Below are positions 57,523 through 64,000 of a stretch of 64,000 bases of DNA, one piece after another. Source of the DNA: Streptomyces sp. DI166 (GTDB taxonomy: Bacteria > Actinomycetota > Actinomycetes > Streptomycetales > Streptomycetaceae); assembly GCF_900091315.1 (NCBI RefSeq), contig NZ_FLSP01000010.1:1-64000 (forward strand), given 5' to 3'. How positions within the stretch are numbered: the stretch's first letter is position 1; each line of letters begins with the position of its first letter. Position numbers and translations under genes: made by a program. Under the pieces are notes generated by a model. The model saw only the letters and a list, made by a program, of their open reading frames with translations. It made no database searches and had not been told where the DNA came from.

Positions 57523-58311
57523 TCAGATGAACTTCTGGCCCGCGAGGAACTCAGCGAGCTGCTTGCCGCCCTCGCCCTCGTCCTTGACGATCGTGCCCGC
57601 GGTGCGCGCCGGACGCTCGGCCGCGGCGTCGACGACGGTGTAGGCGCCCTCCAGGCCGACCTCCTCCGCCTCGATGTCGAGGTCGGACAGGTCCCAGGAC
57701 TCCACCGGCTTCTTCTTGGCCGCCATGATGCCCTTGAAGGACGGGTAACGGGCCTCGCCCGACTGGTCGGTGACCGACACGACCGCCGGCAGGGACGCCT
57801 CAAGCTGCTCGGAGGCGGCGTCGCCGTCGCGGCGGCCCTTGACCGTGCCGTCCTCGACGGAGACCTCGGAGAGCAGGGTGACCTGCGGGACGCCCAGACG
57901 CTCGGCGAGCAGCGCGGGGACGACGCCCATGGTGCCGTCGGTGGAGGCCATGCCGGAGATGACCAGGTCGTAGCCGGCCTTCTCGATCGCCTTGGCCAGC
58001 ACCAGGGAGGTGCCGATGGCGTCGGTGCCGTGCAGGTCGTCGTCCTCGACGTGGATGGCCTTGTCCGCGCCCATCGACAGCGCCTTGCGCAGCGCGTCCT
58101 TGGCGTCCTCCGGACCCACCGTCAGAACGGTGACCTCGACGTCGTCGTCGGAGTTCTCGGAGATCTGCAGCGCCTGCTCGACCGCGTACTCGTCGAGCTC
58201 GGAGAGCAGACCGTCCACGTCGTCCCGGTCGACGGTCAGGTCATCGGCGAAGTGCCGGTCGCCAGTGGCGTCGGGCACGTACTTCACAGTGACAACGATC
58301 CTCAAGCTCAC
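57523..58311 (-). CDS. etfB: Electron transfer flavoprotein beta subunit
   Basis: A 262-residue EtfB. Family features are IVVTVKYVPD at the N-terminus, LDEYAVEQALQI, and the AMP-binding region VISGMASTDGTMGVVPALLAERLGVPQVTLLSEV. It forms the heterodimer with EtfA for fatty acid and amino acid oxidation. GTG 58311 has TAGGAGA upstream. A promoter and an AAGCGCTT-type operator are seen about 120-150 bp upstream. Confidence 0.95.
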   Translation of the reverse strand: MSLRIVVTVKYVPDATGDRHFADDLTVDRDDVDGLLSELDEYAVEQALQISENSDDDVEVTVLTVGPEDAKDALRKALSMGADKAIHVEDDDLHGTDAIGTSLVLAKAIEKAGYDLVISGMASTDGTMGVVPALLAERLGVPQVTLLSEVSVEDGTVKGRRDGDAASEQLEASLPAVVSVTDQSGEARYPSFKGIMAAKKKPVESWDLSDLDIEAEEVGLEGAYTVVDAAAERPARTAGTIVKDEGEGGKQLAEFLAGQKFI

Positions 58312-58427
58312 GCCGGCTCTCCTACTGCATCGTCAGTTCTCTGCTGCCTTCTTGCAGGCAGCATAGGCGCCCCAAGTGGCCGATCCCGTTCGGGGCGACC
58401 CGCGCTCCGAGCGAAATATTACTCGTC

Positions 58428-58466
58428 AGTACACCCAGTTCGTTACCGCTAAGCAAGCGCTTTGAA
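58428..58466 (-). promoter_or_regulatory. etfB promoter with overlapping AAGCGCTT-type operator
   Basis: On the minus strand TTGCTT (58451-58456) and TGTACT (58428-58433) are 17 bp apart. The -35 box is part of AAAGCGCTTGCTT (58451-58463 region), a dyad typical of LacI- or TetR-type operators in actinomycetes. A repressor bound there would block the etf operon. Confidence 0.55.
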
Positions 58467-58553
58467 CTGTGACGTCTGCAACGCAGCGTAATCGGAAACC
58501 GATGAGTTCGCAGACCAGCGGGGTGCCGGTTCGATCACACGAGGCCGGTGAGC

Positions 58554-59063
58554 TCAGTCACGCAGGCCGGTGAAGCGGCCCTGGTGGTACAGCAACGGCT
58601 GCCCGGGACCGGTGGGATCGCCCATCAGCACCTCGGCCAGCACTATGCGGTGGTCCCCGGCCGGTACGCGCGCGGTGATCCGGCAGATCAGCCAGGCGGG
58701 CACGGCGTCGAGGACGGGCACACCCTCCGGTCCCGGGCGCCAGGACGTGGGCGGGGCGAAGCGGTCGGCGCCGCTGCGGGCGAAGGTGGCGGCCAGCTCC
58801 CGCTGGTGCTCGCCGAGCAGATGTACGCCCACATGCGTGGCCCCGGACAGTGTGGGCCAACAGGAGGACCCGGTGCCGATACCGAAGGACAGCATCGGCG
58901 GCTCCGCGGAGACCGAGGTGAGGGAGGTGGCGGTGAACCCCACGGGGCCGCGCTCGCCGTACGCGGTGATCACCGCGACTCCCGCCGCGTGCCGCCGGAA
59001 GACGGTGCGCAGCAGTTCGGGCGAGGCGAGCCGGGGGGCGCCGAGGTCGGGCGTCGCGGTCAT
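58554..59063 (-). CDS. Flavin reductase-like domain protein
   Basis: A 169-residue split-barrel FMN-binding protein of the HpaC/flavin reductase family: LLRTVFRRHAAGVAVITA, GPVGFTATSLTSVSAEPPMLSFGI (FMN phosphate region), FARSGADRF and a C-terminal HRIVLAEVLMGD. It supplies reduced flavin to a monooxygenase or acts as an FMN oxidoreductase; no monooxygenase partner is adjacent. ATG 59063 is assumed; a GTG two codons earlier is also possible. Confidence 0.88.
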   Translation of the reverse strand: MTATPDLGAPRLASPELLRTVFRRHAAGVAVITAYGERGPVGFTATSLTSVSAEPPMLSFGIGTGSSCWPTLSGATHVGVHLLGEHQRELAATFARSGADRFAPPTSWRPGPEGVPVLDAVPAWLICRITARVPAGDHRIVLAEVLMGDPTGPGQPLLYHQGRFTGLRD

Positions 59064-59180
59064 GAGCACCTGAGCAGGACGAGCACGGGGGACATCCCGT
59101 CAGACTGACGATAGTTGCTCTGTGCAGTCAAGTGCGTACCGCGATGTGGGAGATGACTCACTGTCGGACGGGTGCTCATG

Positions 59181-59507
59181 TCACAATGCCGCGCCGATGG
59201 CCGCGATCACGTCGGCCTTGCGCGGCTGTCCGGAGGCCCGGCGCACCTCCCGTCCCGCGGCGTCGAGGACGAGGACGGTCGGCGTCCTGACGATTCCCAG
59301 CTCCCGGACCAGCTCCAGCCGGGCCTCGGCGTCGATCTCGACATGGGCGACCCCGGGGACCATCTCAGCCACCTCGCCCAGCACCCGGCGGGTGGCCCGG
59401 CAGGGGGCGCAGAAGGCGCTGGAGAACTGCACCAGGGTGGCTTTCTCGCCGAGCCGGCCGCCCAGTTCGTCCGACCCCAGCCGCTTGTCGTGGCCTTGCT
59501 CAAGCAC
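59181..59507 (-). CDS. Thioredoxin family protein
   Basis: A 108-residue thioredoxin-fold protein. The redox motif is FCAPC (Cys33, Cys36) instead of the classical WCGPC, with the cis-proline in RTPTVLVLDA. It is therefore a thioredoxin relative rather than main-housekeeping TrxA. GTG 59507 has a GGAGGAGGAG site. It lies 117 bp downstream of nothing on its own strand and is likely monocistronic. Confidence 0.88.
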   Translation of the reverse strand: MLEQGHDKRLGSDELGGRLGEKATLVQFSSAFCAPCRATRRVLGEVAEMVPGVAHVEIDAEARLELVRELGIVRTPTVLVLDAAGREVRRASGQPRKADVIAAIGAAL

Positions 59508-59670
59508 CCGTCTCCTCCTCCGGTCGTCGCCCTGTGCAGCGCTCCCGGGCGCGTGAGGATTCCCGGGCAACGACAGTTGATCAGGGCCGACGTGACGAGA
59601 ATCTCGCCGTTGACGGGCACTGGGACTGGTTCCCCGTCCGTTCTTGGGGCACGATCTGCGACATGCCGTA

Positions 59671-59690
59671 AACCTACGGCTGCGTAACTT
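59671..59690. promoter_or_regulatory. TACG-GCTG-CGTA dyad upstream of the acyltransferase gene
   Basis: AACCTACG (59671-59678) and CGTAACTT (59683-59690) form an imperfect palindrome about 52-71 bp before the acyltransferase start. It resembles lipid-metabolism regulator sites in actinobacteria; the regulator is not known from this window. Confidence 0.4.
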
Positions 59691-59741
59691 TCCCGCCGGG
59701 AGATCCCTTCCCAGGCAGAGAAGGAAGGGTCCAACCCGTCC

Positions 59742-60470
59742 ATGGCAGAGCTTGTCTACCGTCCCGTCGTCGGTCTCGCCCTCACGATGTTCAAGGCGTG
59801 GGACCTCAAGATCGACTGCAAGGGTTCGGAGAACATCCCGCGCTCGGGCGGCGCTGTGCTGGTGAGCAACCACATCAGCTACCTGGACTTCATCTTCAAC
59901 GGCCTGGCCGCGCTGCCGCAGAAGCGTCTGGTGCGCTTCATGGCGAAGGAGTCGGTGTTCCGGCACCGGATCTCCGGTCCGCTGATGCGCGGGATGAAGC
60001 ACATCCCGGTCGACCGCAAGCAGGGCGAGGCCGCCTACCAGCACGCGCTGGAGTCGCTGCGGTCCGGTGAGATCGTGGGCGTCTTCCCCGAGGCGACGAT
60101 CTCGCAGTCGTTCACGCTGAAGAGCTTCAAGTCCGGCGCCGCGCGGCTGGCCCAGGAGGCCGGTGTCCCGCTGATCCCGATGGCGGTCTGGGGCACCCAG
60201 CGCCTGTGGACCAAGGGCCACCCGCGCAACTTCAAGCGCAGCCACACCCCGATCACCATCCGCGTCGGCGAGGCCATAGAGGCATCCAAGGACAAGTACG
60301 CGGGCGCCATCACCCGTCAGCTCCGCGAACGCGTCCAGGAACTCCTGGAGGCCGCGCAGCGGGCGTACCCGGTCCGCCCCAAGGACGCGAACGACACCTG
60401 GTGGATGCCGGCCCACCTCGGCGGCACGGCGCCCACACCGGAAGAGGTCCGCGCGGCCGAGGCCCGCTGA
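59742..60470 (+). CDS. Lysophospholipid acyltransferase family protein (PlsC-like)
   Basis: A 242-residue acyltransferase. The catalytic NHxxxxD motif is NHISYLD (Asn43-Asp49), and the glycerol-phosphate/acyl-acceptor motif is FPEATISQSFTLKSFKSGAARLAQEAGVPLIPMAV. It acylates lysophosphatidic acid or another lysolipid at the membrane surface. ATG 59742; the ribosome binding site is weak (GGAAGGGTCC is 14 bp away). Confidence 0.9.
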   Translation: MAELVYRPVVGLALTMFKAWDLKIDCKGSENIPRSGGAVLVSNHISYLDFIFNGLAALPQKRLVRFMAKESVFRHRISGPLMRGMKHIPVDRKQGEAAYQHALESLRSGEIVGVFPEATISQSFTLKSFKSGAARLAQEAGVPLIPMAVWGTQRLWTKGHPRNFKRSHTPITIRVGEAIEASKDKYAGAITRQLRERVQELLEAAQRAYPVRPKDANDTWWMPAHLGGTAPTPEEVRAAEAR

Positions 60471-60477
60471 CGCCCGT

Positions 60478-61050
60478 TCAGAGCGCGGCCGGGAGCAGCT
60501 TCCACAGGTGCTCCCGGTCTCTCGCGTTTTGGAGGGCCCCGAGGACCGCCGGGTGCGGCACGGCGTACAGGGTCGGGTAGTCCAGCTCGCCGGACGCCGG
60601 GTCGACCGGGAACGCCAACTGCTCGCCGTCCAGGCAGAACCGGGCGTTCACGCCGGGCTTGTTGCCGCGCGGGTCCTGGCGGTGCCAGGCGCCGTTGAAG
60701 CGGACGGCGACCAGGCCGTGGACGACGTCGAACTTCTGGTAGCACAGCGCCGTCGGGATGTCCTCGGCGCGCAACAGGGCCGCCAGGGCATGGGACTTGG
60801 CGTAGCAGATGCCCGTGCCCTGCTCCAGTACGTCCGAGGCGCGCCAGGTGACACGCGGATCGCCGGAGTCCTCGGAGTGCGGGACGGTGTCGCGTACGAA
60901 CTCGAAGGCCAGCCGCGCATAGGCATACGAATCCTCGGCCTGCGCGGCGAGCTGCGCCGCCGTTTTCCGCACGACCGGGCTCTCGTGGTCGATGACTTCG
61001 TCAGCGGCCAAGTAGGCGGAGAGGTCGGGGGTTTCCTGGATGAGCTCCAT
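60478..61050 (-). CDS. Transglutaminase-like domain protein
   Basis: A 190-residue cysteine-protease-fold protein. The probable catalytic triad is Cys82 (TGICYAKSH), His111 (VVHGLVAVRF) and Asp126 (HRQDPRGN). Such small bacterial transglutaminase-like proteins usually act as peptidases or deamidases rather than cross-linkers. ATG 61050 lies 8 nt after a TATGCT -10 box with TTGACT 18 bp upstream, suggesting a leaderless mRNA. It is convergent with the acyltransferase. Confidence 0.85.
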   Translation of the reverse strand: MELIQETPDLSAYLAADEVIDHESPVVRKTAAQLAAQAEDSYAYARLAFEFVRDTVPHSEDSGDPRVTWRASDVLEQGTGICYAKSHALAALLRAEDIPTALCYQKFDVVHGLVAVRFNGAWHRQDPRGNKPGVNARFCLDGEQLAFPVDPASGELDYPTLYAVPHPAVLGALQNARDREHLWKLLPAAL

Positions 61051-61058
61051 GACGGCAG

Positions 61059-61088
61059 AGCATAGGAATGCGATCACCCAAGAGTCAA
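61059..61088 (-). promoter_or_regulatory. Promoter of the transglutaminase-like gene
   Basis: On the minus strand TTGACT (61083-61088), an 18-bp spacer and TATGCT (61059-61064) form one of the best consensus promoters in the window. Only 8 nt separate the -10 box from the ATG. Confidence 0.65.
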
Positions 61089-61131
61089 TGACTTTTCAGG
61101 TGGCCGCATACCTATGCATAGTCCGGGACGG

Positions 61132-62202
61132 CTACCGGGCCATCTCCTCCTTGAGCGCCGCGAGGAACGCGTCCACGTCGTCCTCGGTCGTGTCGAAGGC
61201 GCACATCCAGCGCACGACGCCCTCGGCCTCGTCCCAGAAGTAGAACCGGAACCGCTTCTGCAGCCGCTCGCTCACGTCGTGCGGGAGCTTGGCGAACACG
61301 CCGTTGGCCTGCACCGGGTAGAGGACCTCCACGCCGTGCACCGAGCGGACGCCCTCGGCGAGCCGCTGGGCCATCTCGTTGGCGTGCCGGGCGTTGCGCA
61401 GCCACAGGTCCTTCGCCAGCAGCGCCTCCAACTGCACCGACACGAAGCGCATCTTGGAGGCGAGCTGCATGGACAGCTTGCGCAGGTGCTTCATGTGGCT
61501 GACGGCGTCCTGGTTGATCACCACGACGGCCTCGCCGAAGAGAGCACCGTTCTTGGTGCCGCCCAGGGAGAGGATGTCCACGCCGACGGCGTTGGTGAAG
61601 GACCGCATCGGGACGTTCAGCGAGGCCGCGGCGTTGGCTATCCGGGAGCCGTCCAGGTGCACCTTCATGCCGTGCGCGTGGGCGTGCTCGCAGATCGCGC
61701 GGATCTCCTCGGGCGTGTAGAGGGTGCCCAGCTCCGTGCTCTGGGTGATCGAGACCACCTGTGGCATCGCCCGGTGCTCGTCCTCCCAGCCCCACGCCTG
61801 CCGGTCGATCAGCTCGGGGGTGAGCTTGCCGTCCGGGGTGGGCACGGTGAGCAGCTTCAGGCCGCCCATGCGCTCGGGGGCGCCGCCCTCGTCGACGTTG
61901 ATGTGCGCGCTCTCGGCGCAGATCACCGCGCCCCAGCGGTCGGTGACCGCCTGGAGCGCGACGACGTTGGCGCCGGTGCCGTTGAAGACCGGGAACGCCT
62001 CGGCCGTGGGACCGAAGTGGCTGCGGATGATCCCCTGCAGGTTCTCCGTGTAGTCGTCCTCGCCGTAGGCGACCTGGTGGCCGCCGTTGGCGAGGGCGAG
62101 CGCGGCGAGGACCTCCGGGTGGGCGCCGGCGTAGTTGTCGCTGGCGAATCCGCGGACCTCCGGGTCGTGGTGGCGACGCGCATCGGTCTTCGGGGGGTTC
62201 AC
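61132..62202 (-). CDS. Low-specificity L-threonine aldolase
   Basis: A 356-residue fold-type I PLP enzyme of the threonine aldolase family (LtaE-like). FASDNYAGAHPEVL is the typical N-terminus, and the PLP lysine is Lys217 in LSLGGTKNGALFGEAVV, with KVHLDGSRIANAA providing the PLP-contacting Asp. It cleaves threonine or allo-threonine to glycine and acetaldehyde. GTG 62202 overlaps the stop of the SDR gene (GTGA), making it the last gene of a coupled three-gene operon. A related role in beta-hydroxy amino acid metabolism is possible. Confidence 0.88.
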   Translation of the reverse strand: MNPPKTDARRHHDPEVRGFASDNYAGAHPEVLAALALANGGHQVAYGEDDYTENLQGIIRSHFGPTAEAFPVFNGTGANVVALQAVTDRWGAVICAESAHINVDEGGAPERMGGLKLLTVPTPDGKLTPELIDRQAWGWEDEHRAMPQVVSITQSTELGTLYTPEEIRAICEHAHAHGMKVHLDGSRIANAAASLNVPMRSFTNAVGVDILSLGGTKNGALFGEAVVVINQDAVSHMKHLRKLSMQLASKMRFVSVQLEALLAKDLWLRNARHANEMAQRLAEGVRSVHGVEVLYPVQANGVFAKLPHDVSERLQKRFRFYFWDEAEGVVRWMCAFDTTEDDVDAFLAALKEEMAR

Positions 62203-62951
62203 GGCTTCTCGGTGAGCCACAGACGCTGTCCGTTCACTTCCGCGGCGGGCTTGTCCCAGACGCCGGTGATGGCCTCGGCGAGGTCCTTCACGTCGGTGAA
62301 GCCCGCGAACTTCGCGTTGGGCCGCTCGGCACGCATCGCGTCGTGGACCAACGCCTTGACCACCAGGATGGCAGCCGCCGACGTCGGGCCCTCGGCGCCC
62401 CCGGCCTTGCGGAAGGCGTCGGCCAGCGCCAGCGTCCACGCCTCGGCGGCGGCCTTGGCGGCGGCGTACGCGGCGTTGCCCGCGGTGGGCTTGGACGCGC
62501 CGGCGGCACTGATCAGCAGGTACCGGCCGCGCTCACTGCGCTGCAGCCCCTCGAAGAAGGCCAGCGAGGTGTGCTGGACGGTACGGATGAGCAGCAGCTC
62601 AAGGAAGTCCCAGTCGTCCAGGCTGGTCTTGACGAAGGTCTCGCTGCCCCGCCAGCCGCCGACCAGATGGACCAGGCCGTCGATCCGGCCGAACTCCTTC
62701 TCGGTCCGGGCGGCCCAGTCCTTGGTGGCGTCCAGGTCGAGCAGGTCGACCGGCTCACCGGTGACGGTGGCGCCGCCCCCGGCGTAGCGGGCCGCGTCGA
62801 CGGCCTCCGCCAGCCGCTCGGGGTCGTTGTCGGCGCCGACGACGGTGGCGCCCGCCTCGGCCAGCTTGAGCAGGGTCGCCCGGCCCGCCGGTCCGCCCGC
62901 CCCGGCCACCGCGATCACCGCACCGCTGAGCGGCCCGTTCCCGTTCGCCAT
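62199..62951 (-). CDS. Short-chain dehydrogenase/reductase
   Basis: A 250-residue SDR. The cofactor loop reads GAGGPAGRATLLKL near residue 17, followed by an Asp (VVGADND) that suggests NAD preference. The active site is Ser148, Tyr162 and Lys166 (SAAGASKPTAGNAAYAAAK). The substrate is unknown. ATG 62951 has a strong AGGAGGG site and is preferred over a GTG at 62990 that overlaps the upstream gene. Middle gene of the DUF6421-SDR-threonine aldolase set. Confidence 0.88.
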   Translation of the reverse strand: MANGNGPLSGAVIAVAGAGGPAGRATLLKLAEAGATVVGADNDPERLAEAVDAARYAGGGATVTGEPVDLLDLDATKDWAARTEKEFGRIDGLVHLVGGWRGSETFVKTSLDDWDFLELLLIRTVQHTSLAFFEGLQRSERGRYLLISAAGASKPTAGNAAYAAAKAAAEAWTLALADAFRKAGGAEGPTSAAAILVVKALVHDAMRAERPNAKFAGFTDVKDLAEAITGVWDKPAAEVNGQRLWLTEKP

Positions 62952-62986
62952 CTTGCCCTCCTGAGCCGTGTCCTCGCTGAGGTCGC

Positions 62987-64000
62987 TCACGCGGCGACCC
63001 GCTCGGCGCTGTCCGCCGTGATGCCCTTGGCCGAGGCGATCACATTCTTGAGCTTCTTGGACAGGGCCTCATAGAACATGCTCAGGGGAAACTCGTCCGG
63101 AAGCACGTCATCGACGAGCTTGCGCGGCGGCAGGGACAGGTCCATGGCGTCCGGACCCTTGGCCCACTTGGAGCCGGGGTGCGGGGCGAGGTAGGTGGAG
63201 ACCAGCTCGTAGCCGGCGAACCAGTGCACGAGCTTGGGACGGTCGATGCCGTCGCGGTAGAGCTTCTCGATCTCGGCGCACAGCTCGTTGGTGACCTGCG
63301 GGGCGCGCTGCCAGTCGATGAAGAGCTTGTTGTCGGTCCAGCGCACCACGTCGTGCTTGTGCAGGTAGGCGAAGAGCAGCTGGCCGCCCAGGCCGTCGTA
63401 GTTGCGGTTGCGGTCGCCGGTGACCGGGAAGCGGAACATCCGGTCGAACAGCACCGCGTACTGCACGTCACGGGCCTGCGGGACGCCTTCGGCCTCCAGC
63501 TTCACGGCCTCCTTGAAGGCGGTGAGGTCGCAGCGCAGCTCCTCCAGGCCGTACATCCAGAACGGCTGGCGCTGCTTGATCATGAAGGGGTCGAAGGGCA
63601 GGTCGCCGTGGCTGTGGGTGCGGTCGTGGACCATGTCCCACAGGACGAAGGCCTCCTCGCAGCGCTTCTGGTCGTGGACCATCGCGGCGATGTCCTCGGG
63701 CAGCTCCAGGCCGAGGATGTCGACGGCGGCGTCGGTGACCCGGCGGAAGCGGGCGGCCTCGCGGTCGCAGAAGATACCGCCCCAGGTGAATCGTTCCGGC
63801 GCCTCGCGCACGGCGATCGTCTCGGGGAAGAGCACCGCGGAGTTGGTGTCGTACCCGGAGGTGAAGTCCTCGAACTTGATGCCGCAGAACAGCGGGTTGT
63901 CGTAGCGGGTGCGCTCCAGTTCGGCCAGCCAGTCGGGCCAGACCATGCGCAGCACGACCGCTTCGAGGTTGCGGTTCGGGTTGCCGTTCTGCGTGTACAT
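62987..64000 (-). CDS. DUF6421 family protein, C-terminal part
   Basis: At least 337 codons lie in the window and the reading frame is open at the right edge; the Met at the edge is not a real start because the family is longer. I recognise the sequence as DUF6421 (MVWPDWLAELERTRYDNPLFCGIKFEDFTSGYDTNSAVLF). Conserved HDRTHSHGDLPFDPF and RNRNYDGLGGQLLF stretches hold several His and Asp residues suggestive of a metal site, but no function is known. It is the upstream gene of the SDR and threonine aldolase. Confidence 0.85.
   Translation of the reverse strand: MYTQNGNPNRNLEAVVLRMVWPDWLAELERTRYDNPLFCGIKFEDFTSGYDTNSAVLFPETIAVREAPERFTWGGIFCDREAARFRRVTDAAVDILGLELPEDIAAMVHDQKRCEEAFVLWDMVHDRTHSHGDLPFDPFMIKQRQPFWMYGLEELRCDLTAFKEAVKLEAEGVPQARDVQYAVLFDRMFRFPVTGDRNRNYDGLGGQLLFAYLHKHDVVRWTDNKLFIDWQRAPQVTNELCAEIEKLYRDGIDRPKLVHWFAGYELVSTYLAPHPGSKWAKGPDAMDLSLPPRKLVDDVLPDEFPLSMFYEALSKKLKNVIASAKGITADSAERVAA

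Overview
The window is high-GC actinobacterial DNA, most likely from the chromosome of a Streptomyces. The evidence is the extreme G/C bias at third codon positions, frequent GTG starts, AAGGAG/GGAGG ribosome binding sites, many 4-bp GTGA/ATGA gene overlaps, and typical actinomycete families: a mycothiol-dependent isomerase-type protein, an F420/DDN-type oxidoreductase, DUF6332, DUF6415, DUF6421, DUF6807 and DUF5937. No rRNA, tRNA, insertion sequence, CRISPR array or replication origin was seen. Coding density is high, and the only gene-free stretch over 300 bp is 45049-45419.

Layout. 1-5 kb: an oxidoreductase/DUF6807 pair with a LacI-type operator, then a GNAT protein, a DegT-type PLP protein and a FemAB/BioF2-like acyltransferase, all on the minus strand. 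5-10 kb: HxlR/azoreductase divergent pair, a thiamine-diphosphate enzyme overlapping a cyclase-family hydrolase, a small conserved protein and a TetR regulator. 10-18.3 kb: a secreted M19-like peptidase with a discoidin domain, a MerR/methyltransferase divergent pair, an expansin-like protein, an ArsR-type regulator overlapping an M20 amidohydrolase, and a peptidoglycan amidase.

18.5-24 kb holds the least understood locus. A minus-strand set (primase-like hypothetical, DUF6415, radical SAM/SPASM, PIMT-like methyltransferase) is divergent from an XRE/TPR regulator and a SLOG-like nucleotide-binding protein. The two divergent first genes both carry a TTA leucine codon; I found no other in the window. 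This suggests bldA control and a developmental or specialised-metabolism role.

24.5-38.6 kb is a nearly complete myo-inositol catabolic cluster: lipoprotein solute-binding protein, LacI repressor, iolC, a Cgl0158-type aldolase-like protein, iolB, iolD, iolA, iolE, an IolT-type MFS porter, iolG and iolH, read as one coupled operon. Two promoters carry the same CTAGAGCGCGCTA operator at the same distance from TTGACA. Together the genes import inositol, oxidise it (IolG), dehydrate it (IolE), open the ring (IolD), isomerise and phosphorylate the product (IolB, IolC), cleave it and make acetyl-CoA (IolA).

38.6-64 kb is mostly core or lineage-conserved genes: DM13 protein, mycothiol-isomerase-like protein, MarR/DHA2 exporter, DUF6332, a NarL-type two-component pair, a TetR regulator with an array of palindromes and an 11-copy 7-bp repeat before an F420-type oxidoreductase, a geranylgeranyl-reductase-family protein, an M20 dipeptidase, a P-loop/Nudix fusion, a small secreted peptide, a ROK kinase/LacI pair, a membrane Ser/Thr kinase, a DUF6986 lyase-like protein, etfBA, a flavin reductase, thioredoxin, PlsC-type acyltransferase, transglutaminase-like protein, and a DUF6421/SDR/threonine aldolase operon that runs off the right edge. 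Several genes appear to be leaderless, with a -10 box 6-8 nt before the start codon.
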